64,000 bases of DNA from a virus: positions 1 to 64,000 of the IMG/VR virus record IMGVR_UViG_3300005528_000050; one strand, given 5' to 3'. Made by a program: the position numbers and the translations under genes. The stretch's first letter is position 1. Each line of letters opens with the position of its first letter. This document shows, piece by piece, positions 53,208 through 62,084 of the stretch. The notes beneath the pieces are model-generated. The model ran no database searches, had not been told where the DNA came from, and worked only from the letters and a program-made list of their open reading frames with translations.

Positions 53208-54596
53208 TTATTTTGAAATATATTCATATTTTTCTTTAGTCCATGTCATATTGGAATATTTCATCATTTTTTTTGATATTTCATTTATTGCGGGATTGAA
53301 ATAAGACTCAACAGGACTATTGGCCTTACCAAAAGACATTATCAAACTACCTTTTTTATATTCTAAATTAATCTTTGTTCGATTACATTTCATGGAAAGA
53401 TAGATATAGACCACACCTTTGCTGAATTGTTTAGACATACAATTTTTCATCATAAATCCTTCAGTGAAAAAATCCTCTTCGGTTTTGAGTATTTTGGTTT
53501 GAAAAACTTTATTGTCAATTATAATGTCAGATTCTATTTCATTTATGAACTCCTCATTAAATGAATATCTTGTTTTGTAACCCCTTTTAAAATGATTTTT
53601 TATGTTTTCAAATTTATTTAAAAGTAATTCTACAGAGTCGGAATCGCTCGCATTAAATTTACAGGGGATATTTTTGGATTCTATGAATTCTCGAAGATTC
53701 ATTAATTTGTTCACCAACTCAACAAAATTATCTTTATATAGGTTTGTGGTTTCCCAATCATTAATAACCTTGACCATCATGGATTTTTCTTTATCATTTT
53801 TCAAAGTGTGGAATTTTCTGAAATTAGAATTACGTTTTACAATGTCGTGCCACTTAGTTTGTCTTAAATAATCAACGTAACCATCACCAAAAAGTTTACA
53901 TAGAAAGCTTAGACTTTTAATATTCACATCAAAGTTTTGTGGTTTATTTAATTCAGCAATCAAGTACTTTGATTTAATTCCATACGAATCTAAAATAGAA
54001 GGTAAAAATTTATTATCATTTAATTTTAACCATTTTTTCTGTGGATACTCTTGTTGAATTGTGGTGTAAACAGTATCATGGTATTTTATATTTTTCTTTG
54101 ATAAATGAAAATCAACTAACAAATCATATAGTGGATTAATATAGCATTTCTCTTGATAATTCTTTTCAATATTAAAATTTGACTCAGATTGTATTTTGGA
54201 TATTAAAATATTAATAATGTCCTGAATTGATTTATTATACCTTTTACCCCAATAATCTTTTCTCTTTTCACCCTTGTACATGCCGTTTTCTATTAGTGCA
54301 AGTATTGAATCAAAATTATTCTTCTTTCTATTATTTTTACTTCTACCTTTATCACCTTCACTCACTGAATAGTTTGATAATTGGTAGTAAGTATTTATGT
54401 CCCCGTTTTTTAAATTAACCGTGAACCCGTGATGGATGGTAAGGATGTTTTTTATTCCGTATCGTAAATAATCGAAAGAAAAATCCGCGATATAGTGTAT
54501 CAAACTATCATATTGATACAACTGTAATTCACAAATCGAAACCGAATTGTTCGTTTTGGATTTTTTGTTTTGATAATGTCTAAGTAACAAATCCAT
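53208..54596 (-). CDS. PcfJ-like protein, paralogue A (462 aa)
   Basis: The C-terminal block EEDFFTEGFMMKNCMSKQFSKG then VVYIYLSMKCNRTKINLEYKKGSLIMSF matches the PcfJ-like domain (Cys-containing motif, two strands with hydrophobic/charged residues). A central block (KFLPSILDSYGIKSKYLIAEL and SLSFLCKLFGDGYVDYL) is shared with the next upstream gene. PcfJ was first seen in conjugative plasmid genes; function unknown. The ATG at 54596 is preferred over a start five codons earlier. Confidence 0.85.
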   Translation of the reverse strand: MDLLLRHYQNKKSKTNNSVSICELQLYQYDSLIHYIADFSFDYLRYGIKNILTIHHGFTVNLKNGDINTYYQLSNYSVSEGDKGRSKNNRKKNNFDSILALIENGMYKGEKRKDYWGKRYNKSIQDIINILISKIQSESNFNIEKNYQEKCYINPLYDLLVDFHLSKKNIKYHDTVYTTIQQEYPQKKWLKLNDNKFLPSILDSYGIKSKYLIAELNKPQNFDVNIKSLSFLCKLFGDGYVDYLRQTKWHDIVKRNSNFRKFHTLKNDKEKSMMVKVINDWETTNLYKDNFVELVNKLMNLREFIESKNIPCKFNASDSDSVELLLNKFENIKNHFKRGYKTRYSFNEEFINEIESDIIIDNKVFQTKILKTEEDFFTEGFMMKNCMSKQFSKGVVYIYLSMKCNRTKINLEYKKGSLIMSFGKANSPVESYFNPAINEISKKMMKYSNMTWTKEKYEYISK

Positions 54597-54634
54597 GTAT
54601 AAAATATACATGGACTAAATTTAATTATGTAGTA

Positions 54635-56470
54635 TTAAAACTCTATGTCACCATTCATCAGTTGTTCAAATAAATCAGGTTCTCTTTGGTTGACTTCCTT
54701 CCCATTTATTTTAACTTTCACCTTTTTAATATCAATGTGGTTCAATAATCTTTGTGACGCAAATTTTCTAACTCTTTGTTTTAATATTTCTAATGATTCA
54801 CCAAAATACTCAGGTGGTAACTTATTACAAAAATGTCTCTCCTGAATACAGTCACCTGTTTTTTTGTTAAACTCACATGTTACTCTATCTGAACCACCGT
54901 TGGTCCTCAATGAAATTATCATTGATGATTCTTTGTTTGCGTAACTGGCAACACAGTGGTGCATAAATGTACCCTCTTCCGAATATTCTTCTTCTCTCTT
55001 TAATATCACAGGAGAAAAAATATGATTGTCGTTCTCAAATCGAGTCTTTATTTGTTCCTCCACTAATCTCACCATTCTGTTGTCATATTGATATTCGATT
55101 GACCAACCCTTTTTGATTAATGAACATGTCTTGGATAGTTCAATGTGCTCTGTATGAAAGTCCGTGTAATTTGTTGCCCTCATTTTTATGTTAGGGTCAA
55201 ATTCACGAATCTTTTCAATCATATCGAAGTGGTCTTTTATCAAAGTGTATATACCTCGAGTAACCGACGATACTGAATGGTCTCCTGCCGGTTTGGGAAT
55301 CAGGGAATTTAAAATTTTAATGATATTTTCCCTATCAACATTATCAATAAACAGGTGTCGGTGGTGATTTTTAGCACCTCTCAATTCAAGCGGTACCATA
55401 GAATGTGCATTACCATTATCTACCATAAAAAGATTAAAACATTCACTTTTCAAAGAACCGAGGTATTTTGGATAATCCTTTCCAAGTAAATCACACATAC
55501 ATGAAAACTCTTGTAAATTTAATTTTGGATTTTCATGGAAAAGTTTCAAGGTAAATTTTGAATTTATTCCGTAACTATCCAAAATAGATTGCATTAATTT
55601 TCTCTGATTCTTTTTAAGGTATTTTTCAGTTGGGTAATGTATTTTAATAAGTGGTACAAAGTCGTTTGGTGTTTTTATTTTTTTCTTTTCCGCAAAGAAT
55701 TCAATAAAACTAGTTATAAAAAAATGTTTATCAAATAAGTTTCCAACGTTAGTAGGTAAGTTTGGAATGTGATTTTTAATAACATTTACAAATTCGTGTT
55801 CATTAAATGTGTCATCAAATTCCTTAGCGATTTTAAGATTGTTACTAAACTCTTTTTTTAAATTGAAAAGACTGTTTGAACCCAACAAGATTTCTAACGT
55901 AGTAAATGAATTTTTTCTAAATCTTTTGGATTTTATCTTTCCAAAATTCATATCCCCAATCGTAAAATCTCCCTTCTGTAAATCAATTGTTAACGTCATT
56001 ACCTTGGAAGATTTACGGAAATATTTCCAATTAAAATCACGATATCTGGTATTCTTGTAACACCTTATGTAAAGTTTACCTTCTCTAAGTTCTATTGTTC
56101 TTTCAAATGTTACAATTTGTATTGATGAGAAAGGATTCCCATAATGTCTTTTTAAATGTTTTTCACTTGTTGTGTAACAAGGTTCTTTTGTCAATTTTAT
56201 GAAAGAAACGTATTCTTTTTCTTTTTCACCATAAAAATATTTTGTCCTCGCACCCTTTGATGGTCTTGGTTCCAATTTTATGGTTTCAAATTTGGTATCC
56301 CTATTTACAACGGGCTCAAGTGTCTTAACCTGTTCAGTAAATAAAAAATCATCATCCAGTTCTTTACCATCAGATACAACAATTGGTATTGGTCTATCTT
56401 CAGACAACATACAATTATCCCTAACTAAATCTATTCTGAAATAAGAAAATCTTTGTTTGATGAGTTGCAT
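54635..56470 (-). CDS. PcfJ-like protein, paralogue B (611 aa)
   Basis: C-terminal block EGTFMHHCVASYANKESSMII then LRTNGGSDRVTCEFNKKTGDCIQERHFCNKLPPEY is the canonical PcfJ domain. The central block QSILDSYGINSKFTLKL and EFSCMCDLLGKDYPKYL pairs with the central block of paralogue A. The N-terminus (CMLSEDRPIPIVVSDGKEL) is different. Two genes with shared architecture suggest duplication followed by divergence. Confidence 0.9.
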   Translation of the reverse strand: MQLIKQRFSYFRIDLVRDNCMLSEDRPIPIVVSDGKELDDDFLFTEQVKTLEPVVNRDTKFETIKLEPRPSKGARTKYFYGEKEKEYVSFIKLTKEPCYTTSEKHLKRHYGNPFSSIQIVTFERTIELREGKLYIRCYKNTRYRDFNWKYFRKSSKVMTLTIDLQKGDFTIGDMNFGKIKSKRFRKNSFTTLEILLGSNSLFNLKKEFSNNLKIAKEFDDTFNEHEFVNVIKNHIPNLPTNVGNLFDKHFFITSFIEFFAEKKKIKTPNDFVPLIKIHYPTEKYLKKNQRKLMQSILDSYGINSKFTLKLFHENPKLNLQEFSCMCDLLGKDYPKYLGSLKSECFNLFMVDNGNAHSMVPLELRGAKNHHRHLFIDNVDRENIIKILNSLIPKPAGDHSVSSVTRGIYTLIKDHFDMIEKIREFDPNIKMRATNYTDFHTEHIELSKTCSLIKKGWSIEYQYDNRMVRLVEEQIKTRFENDNHIFSPVILKREEEYSEEGTFMHHCVASYANKESSMIISLRTNGGSDRVTCEFNKKTGDCIQERHFCNKLPPEYFGESLEILKQRVRKFASQRLLNHIDIKKVKVKINGKEVNQREPDLFEQLMNGDIEF

Positions 56471-56485
56471 TTTTGATATTTTTTA

Positions 56486-56516
56486 CAAATATACCACTTT
56501 TTTAATGATATCCATA
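56486..56516 (-). promoter_or_regulatory. Bacteroidetes-type promoter
   Basis: On the - strand TATGGATATCATT at -33 (one change from TTTGG) and TATATTTG at -7, driving PcfJ-like paralogue B. Confidence 0.65.
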
Positions 56517-56521
56517 TTTAT
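56514..56521 (+). promoter_or_regulatory. AATATTTAT-type motif
   Basis: CCATATTTATTTTTATAAA, 18 bases before the 50-aa basic gene. Confidence 0.4.
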
Positions 56522-56539
56522 TTTTATAAAATTATTAAC

Positions 56540-56692
56540 ATGGCAGCAGGAAAAAGTTCAAAAGGTAAATCATCAAACGCATCTATAAAGGTGAATTTTG
56601 GTAAAAGAAGATTAGGTAAAGCTAAAAAATCTTTTAATAAACACGATAAAAGTGAGAAAAACTACCGTGGACAGGGTAGGAGAACTAATTAA
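56540..56692 (+). CDS. Highly basic small phage protein (50 aa)
   Basis: Read from the gap: MAAGKSSKGKSSNASIKVNF then GKRRLGKAKKSFNKHDKSEK and YRGQGRRTN. Strongly basic with a phage-type KRR.GKAKKS.NKHD...YRGQGR pattern I have seen in other large phages. Probably nucleic-acid binding; may be packaged. It overlaps the convergent membrane gene by four bases. Confidence 0.78.
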   Translation: MAAGKSSKGKSSNASIKVNFGKRRLGKAKKSFNKHDKSEKNYRGQGRRTN

Positions 56693-57000
56693 AAAATACT
56701 CCCCAATAACCCAATTAAAGTATAAGATAACTTATACCCTGTGAACGCACCCAATGCCGAAGGGATTGGGAAAACTATCAACTTACCTAAATCTGTAACG
56801 TACTTTGGTCGATTAACTATCCGACCCATGTAATAATAGTAGACAATATAACCGATAAGAACAGCAAAGTCGGTTCTTGTTGCAATAAAAACAACAAGTG
56901 TCGCTCCGATGAAACCGAAAGTAAAATTGTCTCTAATTCCTTCCCATATCTCATAAGTTGTAGCATTTTTATATTCTTTTACGATTTTACGGAGCTTCAC
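56689..57000 (-). CDS. Membrane protein, GTG start (103 aa)
   Basis: Starts MKLRKIVKEYKNATTYEIWEG from GTG, then three spans (GFIGATLVVFIATRTDFAVLIGYIVYYYYMG, IPSALGAFTGYKLSYTLIGLLG). No family recognised. Cotranscribed behind the cytochrome c-like gene. Confidence 0.78.
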   Translation of the reverse strand: MKLRKIVKEYKNATTYEIWEGIRDNFTFGFIGATLVVFIATRTDFAVLIGYIVYYYYMGRIVNRPKYVTDLGKLIVFPIPSALGAFTGYKLSYTLIGLLGSIF

Positions 57001-57019
57001 TTGTTGTTATTTTATGTTA

Positions 57020-58396
57020 TTACTTATCAGAATTCAAGTTACCTTGAATTGACCATGTGAAATCTAATTTAACATCATTCTTAAATAACGATGTGTCCAT
57101 CATATCAATGTATTGATTTGTGGTGTATCCATTCTTACCCGTCATAGTCGACAATGCGTGACATGACATACAGTTTGTTTGCATTCCATACACAAAATCA
57201 GGTCTGAATTTGTTTTGTAAACTGAAAACTTTTGGACCAAATCCACCCTCTAAATAAGGATTGAAAGCAAGTATCGGTCTAGCGTTGTTGTCAGAACCGC
57301 CACTCACAGGTTGATTCGGCCAAACCATTGCGTATGCTGTACTAACTGCGTAGTGTGAAGCGGCGCCTTTAAGTTCTTTAGGTCTAAGACCTGCTTCAAA
57401 TTTAGAACTTGGTGAAGGAGGGTTAGACGGGTCAGGGCACCAAAAATAAGTTTGCCATGTCCAATTTTTAAATTCTTTTGTTGTTACGTGCATGGCTACC
57501 AACAACACATAGTCACCTTCGATAAATTGTCTACTTGGTGTAGTTCCAACGTCTTGGTGACTATTGAGATAGTCCGCACCTACTCTATCAATTTTATAAT
57601 TAATAAAATCATTTACGTTACAGGTCGCATCTTTAATTTGTTCCTCTGTGGGATTTGATGTTGTTACAGGTACTAACTTTTTATTCGGTTCCTGTTTATT
57701 ATTAACATCGGCGTAAACCCATTGTTGCCATTCATTATATCTATACGCTTTGGCCGGATTTGGTGATACCCAAACAGGTACTCTAATCAAACCGTTTTTA
57801 CTTGGTACACCAGCATAATATGTTGGTTTGGTGGTGATTGAAGTATTAGGAAATTCAGGTACCGCACCAATTCCATCTTTTACCAAATATTTGTTCAATG
57901 ACGATTGATTAAATAATTTGTTTGATGTTGCAAAATGTGCCGCAGATGGGTCATAAGAAACTGTTTCCAACACAGTGAAGTTTGTGTCAATCTTTTGTCC
58001 CGCGAAAAGTTTACCATGTACAAATTGTTTCGGGATGTTAAGTTCAGTTCTGTTTGATTTTTCCATTGAACTTGAAACTTGACCCTGTGCAGACATTGCA
58101 GATAGTTCTTGAACACCCATCCAAGTTTCAAAAACCAACAATGTTTGACCATTGTATTTTTGTTTTGTTGGTTGAGTAAGTCCAGCCCAAATACCCCACG
58201 CGTGATTTACAATACTGGTTGTATCTTGATTCTCTAACCATCCGTAAATTTTCGTAGAGTCTTCAGGAAAATTGAATCCCGAAATACCTAAGTCCGTTGG
58301 GAACTCTTGTGGTTTAATTGTTTTACTCGTGTCAGAACATGAGTATACGATTGTAAACAATCCTAAAATTAATAATAGTGTTTTTGTAATTTTCAT
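57020..58396 (-). CDS. Cytochrome c-like lipoprotein (458 aa)
   Basis: Signal peptide ending in a lipobox-like IVYSC (MKITKTLLLILGLFTIVYSC). Near residue 410 the haem-binding CMSCH (TNCMSCHALST) fits CxxCH. The rest (FNYKIDRVGADYL, MHVTTKEFKNWTWQTYFWCPDPSN, LAFNPYLEGGFGPKVF) resembles bacterial secreted cytochrome c-family proteins of about 450 residues. Haem attachment would use host Ccm. Very unusual in a phage. AT content and codon use look similar to neighbours, so it is not a very recent host fragment. Confidence 0.9.
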   Translation of the reverse strand: MKITKTLLLILGLFTIVYSCSDTSKTIKPQEFPTDLGISGFNFPEDSTKIYGWLENQDTTSIVNHAWGIWAGLTQPTKQKYNGQTLLVFETWMGVQELSAMSAQGQVSSSMEKSNRTELNIPKQFVHGKLFAGQKIDTNFTVLETVSYDPSAAHFATSNKLFNQSSLNKYLVKDGIGAVPEFPNTSITTKPTYYAGVPSKNGLIRVPVWVSPNPAKAYRYNEWQQWVYADVNNKQEPNKKLVPVTTSNPTEEQIKDATCNVNDFINYKIDRVGADYLNSHQDVGTTPSRQFIEGDYVLLVAMHVTTKEFKNWTWQTYFWCPDPSNPPSPSSKFEAGLRPKELKGAASHYAVSTAYAMVWPNQPVSGGSDNNARPILAFNPYLEGGFGPKVFSLQNKFRPDFVYGMQTNCMSCHALSTMTGKNGYTTNQYIDMMDTSLFKNDVKLDFTWSIQGNLNSDK

Positions 58397-58400
58397 TTTT

Positions 58401-58649
58401 TTATTTGTTTTTATTTTTATTTTCTATAACTATGAACTTATTTATTTCGTGAAGAACTTCGGCAGTATCATATCTTACACTATAAACCACGTCCCATATT
58501 GTTCTATCATTATAAGAAGGGTGTAATCTTGATTGGGCCCATTTTTTGGCTTTATTAAAATCCTCTACTGACCATTTTACTGGTTCAACTATTGTTGGGG
58601 AATTTAAACGCCTAAGTTTCATCAATAGCAGTTTTAAAAATTTAATCAT
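58401..58649 (-). CDS. Hypothetical protein (82 aa)
   Basis: MIKFLKLLLMKLRRLNSPTIVE is a short hydrophobic/basic start that may be membrane-associated, followed by KWSVEDFNKAKKWAQSRLHPSYNDRTIW and a basic tail. No family recognised. Four bases ahead of the cytochrome gene. Confidence 0.75.
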   Translation of the reverse strand: MIKFLKLLLMKLRRLNSPTIVEPVKWSVEDFNKAKKWAQSRLHPSYNDRTIWDVVYSVRYDTAEVLHEINKFIVIENKNKNK

Positions 58650-58662
58650 CTATATTTTTCAA

Positions 58663-58818
58663 TTATCTGTTATGTTTTGGTGTATAACCAATAACCAATT
58701 GATAACTAAACCAACCAATTATTAATTCATAATCACCATTTAACCAACTGTTATATGTTATTTTAACATATGGTAAAATATAAGATTGATATACAACTTT
58801 GTCAATACTTATTTTCAT
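58663..58818 (-). CDS. Small hypothetical protein (51 aa)
   Basis: Read from the gap: MKISIDKVVYQSYILPYVKI then ELIIGWFSYQLVIGYT; Tyr-rich beta pattern. ATG four bases behind the thymidylate synthase stop. No family recognised. Confidence 0.55.
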   Translation of the reverse strand: MKISIDKVVYQSYILPYVKITYNSWLNGDYELIIGWFSYQLVIGYTPKHNR

Positions 58819-58821
58819 AGT

Positions 58822-60147
58822 TTAATTACTTAAGGGTGCTTTAATCGATGGGTGTGATTGATAATTTTCGATTTGAAAATCCTTATTTTCCAAATGAGTT
58901 ATTAAAGATGAGTCTTCAGATAATGATTTATAAAATTCATCGGTCTTCATATGTTTTAGTTTGGGTAATTTATAAGGTTCTCTTGTGTATCGTGGTATTT
59001 TATATATCTCATAATATTCAGACATACCTCCACCAAATGGTGCTAAGTCTTTCAACGCACTTTTATAACCATTAGGACCCATCGCCTCTTTTAACATACC
59101 TTCTCTCTCTTCATGTGTATACTTTCTACCGATTTGTTCTCTTGCTTGTTCAACATGGTTACTATACAAATGAGTATCACCTAAATTACCAATCAACTCA
59201 TCAGGTACCATATTTACTTCTTTAGCAATAATCTCAAGTAACAAACCGTAAGAAGCAATATTGAATGGTAGACCTAAGAATGTGTCTACTGAGCGTTGAT
59301 TCCACATTAAAGAGATTGCTCGTTTAGGAACTCTTAAACTATCCATGTGAACATCGTGATAATCACTACTTTGATTTAAAGGGTCTTTTGTTGAGTTATA
59401 ATAATTAATCCTTTCATCTAAACTCAACTCTCTCGTATAAACTTGAAATCCATAATGACAAGGTGGAAGAACCATTTGGTCCAGCTCTCCAACATTCCAA
59501 GCATTGACCATTAATCGTCTTGAGTCTGGATTTGTTTTAAGGTCGTTGATTAGGTTTGTGATTTGGTCTATTGAATTGTTTTGGTATTCTATTTTGACAC
59601 CATACTTGGTAACATCTTCACCGATTTCAATTGCTTTTAGTACTCTGTGTTGGTCAGAACCTTTTACATCCTTTAAGTCGTAATTAGTCACATTCTTTCT
59701 ACCCCATCTTCTCCATTGCTTACCATACACAGGTCCGAGGTCACCCCACTTCTTAGCAAACTCATCATCGGTTTTTATTTTGTTGATGAATTCTTCTTTT
59801 GTTAATCGAAATCCTAACTCTAACATTTTTTCTTTTGACATATTAGGTAAGATTTTGGCATCTTCAATTAGATAGTTCTTATACGCATCACCATCCCAAA
59901 TATGACAATTGTTATCAACAAGGAACTTGATGTTTGTATCACCACGAAGGAACCATAACAATTCGGTTACCATCGTCTTCCACGCCATTTTCTTGGTTGT
60001 AAGTAATGGAAACCCATCGGACATTTTATGACGGATTGTATAACCAAAAATAGATTTGGTTCCTGTACCTGTACGGTCTTTCTTTTCTACCCCATAATCT
60101 ATAATAGTTTGGAGTAAGTCTGTGTATTGTTTATCTAATTTGTTCAT
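58822..60147 (-). CDS. thyA: Thymidylate synthase with insertions (441 aa)
   Basis: Folate-dependent dUMP methylation. Seen: DRTGTGTKSIFG, ELLWFLRGDTN, GDLGPVYGKQWRRWG, SRRLMVNAWN, LPPCHYGFQVY with the catalytic Cys, FNIASYGLL and GDTHLYSNH. Usual length is about 264-320; here it is 441 because of insertions after HIWDGD (about 50 residues) and in the middle, plus a C-terminal extension. Overlaps the upstream HAD gene by one base in the metabolic operon. Confidence 0.96.
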   Translation of the reverse strand: MNKLDKQYTDLLQTIIDYGVEKKDRTGTGTKSIFGYTIRHKMSDGFPLLTTKKMAWKTMVTELLWFLRGDTNIKFLVDNNCHIWDGDAYKNYLIEDAKILPNMSKEKMLELGFRLTKEEFINKIKTDDEFAKKWGDLGPVYGKQWRRWGRKNVTNYDLKDVKGSDQHRVLKAIEIGEDVTKYGVKIEYQNNSIDQITNLINDLKTNPDSRRLMVNAWNVGELDQMVLPPCHYGFQVYTRELSLDERINYYNSTKDPLNQSSDYHDVHMDSLRVPKRAISLMWNQRSVDTFLGLPFNIASYGLLLEIIAKEVNMVPDELIGNLGDTHLYSNHVEQAREQIGRKYTHEEREGMLKEAMGPNGYKSALKDLAPFGGGMSEYYEIYKIPRYTREPYKLPKLKHMKTDEFYKSLSEDSSLITHLENKDFQIENYQSHPSIKAPLSN

Positions 60148-60761
60148 TACTCAAATGTTTGAATTTTTGCGTCTACTTCTTTTAATTCAGACCACGTTCC
60201 AAGATACGTAATCGCTCTGACTTTTCTATTATCAATCCACACATATTCTTGGTCATCTTTGATTCTTGGTTTGTCCATAACCAATCCGTGATATTTAAAA
60301 CCTTTTTCTTTTAACCATGTTTCGGTTACTTCACGGTCTTTACTTTCACGAGCGGTAAAAAATGTAATTACATTTCCCTCATCGTACCATTTGTTGATGA
60401 TACCCAACGCGTTTGGGTAATGGTTAGCTGTCGGATAAAGATGTGAATCTTCATTTTTAATGTCGTCACAAATTGTCCCATCAATATCAATCAGAAAAAC
60501 CCGACTAACCATTTTTTGCGTTATTATGATGTCAGCAATTGTACTATGAAAAATATCATCGTACATTACTTGACAATTTGTTTTTAAAACATACTCGACT
60601 TCATCACCGTCTTTTACATCATATTTTCCGCTTTTTATTTTTTCTAAAGTTTCTTTTGATGCTTCAAAATTCTTTGATGAATCTTCAGAAACAATAAACC
60701 ATCCTTCGACACTGTTAATAAGTTCGTCAGATTTTTTTTGATATATTAATTTACCTTTCAT
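60147..60761 (-). CDS. HAD phosphatase with N-terminal domain (204 aa)
   Basis: N-terminal 85 residues (KGKLIYQKKSDELINSVEGW) are a separate small domain; C-terminal HAD domain shows VFLIDIDGTICDDIKNED, FFTARESKDREVTETWLKEKG and VMDKPRIKDDQEYVWIDNR. The ARESKD and DxD motifs are complete. May act on nucleotides or polynucleotide ends. ATG overlaps the thymidylate synthase gene by one base (TAATG). Confidence 0.9.
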   Translation of the reverse strand: MKGKLIYQKKSDELINSVEGWFIVSEDSSKNFEASKETLEKIKSGKYDVKDGDEVEYVLKTNCQVMYDDIFHSTIADIIITQKMVSRVFLIDIDGTICDDIKNEDSHLYPTANHYPNALGIINKWYDEGNVITFFTARESKDREVTETWLKEKGFKYHGLVMDKPRIKDDQEYVWIDNRKVRAITYLGTWSELKEVDAKIQTFE

Positions 60762-61155
60762 TTCTAACCCATTTTCTATCTGAATTTAATGTAAAAGCAC
60801 CAATAAAATCGTCACCCCGATTCCAATCTTTTGGTGATAATAATGATAATGTATTTACACCATTAAAATTATATAAGTAATATGTTTCACCAACAATTGG
60901 GTCAAAAGAAATTTTTGATTCCCAAACCATTATTGAATCCACATACTCTCTTTGAAGTTTTTCTATTGATTGAATGATTTCTTCTCTTTGACGATTAAAG
61001 ACATCAATCATTTTTTTTGAGGACTCTTTTTTTACGAGACCCACATTAGGTAATTCAAATTTTGGCGAACCGATACTGGTAGGATAATGCTTTCTATTAG
61101 CGTCGTACCCATTTGTTTCATCCCAAACAACAATATCAGGTTTCTTTTTATTCAT
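60751..61155 (-). CDS. DUF2452-like protein (134 aa)
   Basis: ISFDPIVGETYYLYNFNGVNTLSLLSPKDWN then FIGAFTLNSDRKW is the DUF2452 signature. The N-terminal KPDIVVWDETNGYDANRKHYPT and the helix (FNRQREEIIQSIEKLQREY) are typical. Role unknown. Overlaps the HAD gene by eleven bases. Confidence 0.9.
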   Translation of the reverse strand: MNKKKPDIVVWDETNGYDANRKHYPTSIGSPKFELPNVGLVKKESSKKMIDVFNRQREEIIQSIEKLQREYVDSIMVWESKISFDPIVGETYYLYNFNGVNTLSLLSPKDWNRGDDFIGAFTLNSDRKWVRNER

Positions 61156-61321
61156 CCTCCAAACCGTCCATTAAAGTTACGTCCCAATCTGAAAAATCGT
61201 CACCTAATTCCATACCCAATTTCAAATTTTCCAAAAAATTTTTTTCCCATTCCTCATAAGAAAGATTTGAGTTGGGATTTTGTTTAATGTAAATTTTATA
61301 TTGTCTTTTAAGGGTTGACAT
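61148..61321 (-). CDS. Small acidic protein (57 aa)
   Basis: MSTLKRQYKIYIKQNPNSNL then YEEWEKNFLENLKLGMELGD and DWDVTLMDGLEDE. A recognisable phage-type small protein, read from the gap. Overlaps both neighbours by 8-14 bases, which fits an operon. Confidence 0.75.
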   Translation of the reverse strand: MSTLKRQYKIYIKQNPNSNLSYEEWEKNFLENLKLGMELGDDFSDWDVTLMDGLEDE

Positions 61322-61736
61322 CGTTTTGTTCAGAATCTCTTATGTCAATTAATTTTTGAATTCTACTCCTACCTTTTTCACCAATTGGTACCGGATTACC
61401 TTCTTCATCAATCCTAACAAACCTTATGTTTGTTTTCAAGATGACAATTTGGTTACCTGTGTAAACATTATGTGCTCTTGCTTCCATATACAAGGTAACT
61501 GAAGTATTCCCTAATTTACTTGGTGACCCGTAAATTTTAATCAACTGACCCTCTTTGGCTGGTTTTTCAAAAAAACATTTATCAATTGATACGGTAACTA
61601 ATCTTGGTGAATCACACAATTGCATGGAGTATCCCGCAGCCGCCGCGTCAATCCACGCTAAAAGTTTTCCACCGAATAAATTTCCGTGGAATCCTAAATC
61701 CGACTTTTTTATGGGGTGTGAATTCAAAAATTCCAT
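61308..61736 (-). CDS. Acyl-CoA thioesterase, hotdog fold (142 aa)
   Basis: GFHGNLFGGKLLAWIDAAAAGYSMQLCDS (Gly-Gly and Asp of the hotdog active site) followed by RLVTVSIDKCFFEKPAKEGQ and SVTLYMEARAHNVYTG is the YciA/BFIT-like acyl-CoA thioesterase pattern. Hydrolyses acyl-CoA to free acid and CoA. Uncommon in phages; in this operon it may alter lipid or CoA metabolism in the infected cell. Confidence 0.93.
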   Translation of the reverse strand: MEFLNSHPIKKSDLGFHGNLFGGKLLAWIDAAAAGYSMQLCDSPRLVTVSIDKCFFEKPAKEGQLIKIYGSPSKLGNTSVTLYMEARAHNVYTGNQIVILKTNIRFVRIDEEGNPVPIGEKGRSRIQKLIDIRDSEQNDVNP

Positions 61737-61906
61737 TACTCAAAAGTTATTTGTTCTCTAATAATGTATTCTTTTAATGCGTTTTCCGCTTCTATTTTAG
61801 TTGCAAAAACCCCAATAGTTTGGTCAAATTCTGTTGGGTCGGACACACCAAATTGTCCGTTTAATGTTTCATAAATGAACGTATCTAAAATTTGTTGACT
61901 TACCAT
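61736..61906 (-). CDS. Small hypothetical protein (56 aa)
   Basis: Read from the gap: MVSQQILDTFIYETLNGQFG then DQTIGVFATKIEAENALKEY. Helical, acidic. Its TAA overlaps the next ATG (TAATG), indicating coupled translation with the thioesterase. Confidence 0.72.
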   Translation of the reverse strand: MVSQQILDTFIYETLNGQFGVSDPTEFDQTIGVFATKIEAENALKEYIIREQITFE

Positions 61907-61913
61907 AATTAAT

Positions 61914-62078
61914 TTATATTTCTTGATTTTTATTTGATTCCGATTCTTGATTTATTGATTCAGAATTTTTAGTCTCTTGCATTTTCTTAAATAAATTCAT
62001 CAATGTGGACTCTTCTCTCTTTAATCTTTGATTACGAGCTTGAACTTTTTTTCTATGTTCTTTGTCTTTTTTTCCCAT
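61914..62078 (-). CDS. Small basic coiled-coil protein (54 aa)
   Basis: MGKKDKEHRKKVQARNQRLK then EESTLMNLFKKMQETKNSES: a basic helix with an acidic/Asn tail; phage-type MGKKDKEHRKKV start. Read from the gap. Sits between the glutamine synthetase and the 56-aa gene with seven-base spacers. Confidence 0.75.
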   Translation of the reverse strand: MGKKDKEHRKKVQARNQRLKREESTLMNLFKKMQETKNSESINQESESNKNQEI

Positions 62079-62084
62079 GGTATT

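Noticed and set aside
61087-61287. Rightward 66-aa frame
   Set aside because: Lies opposite the well-formed 57-aa and DUF2452 genes; Pro/Phe-rich shadow.
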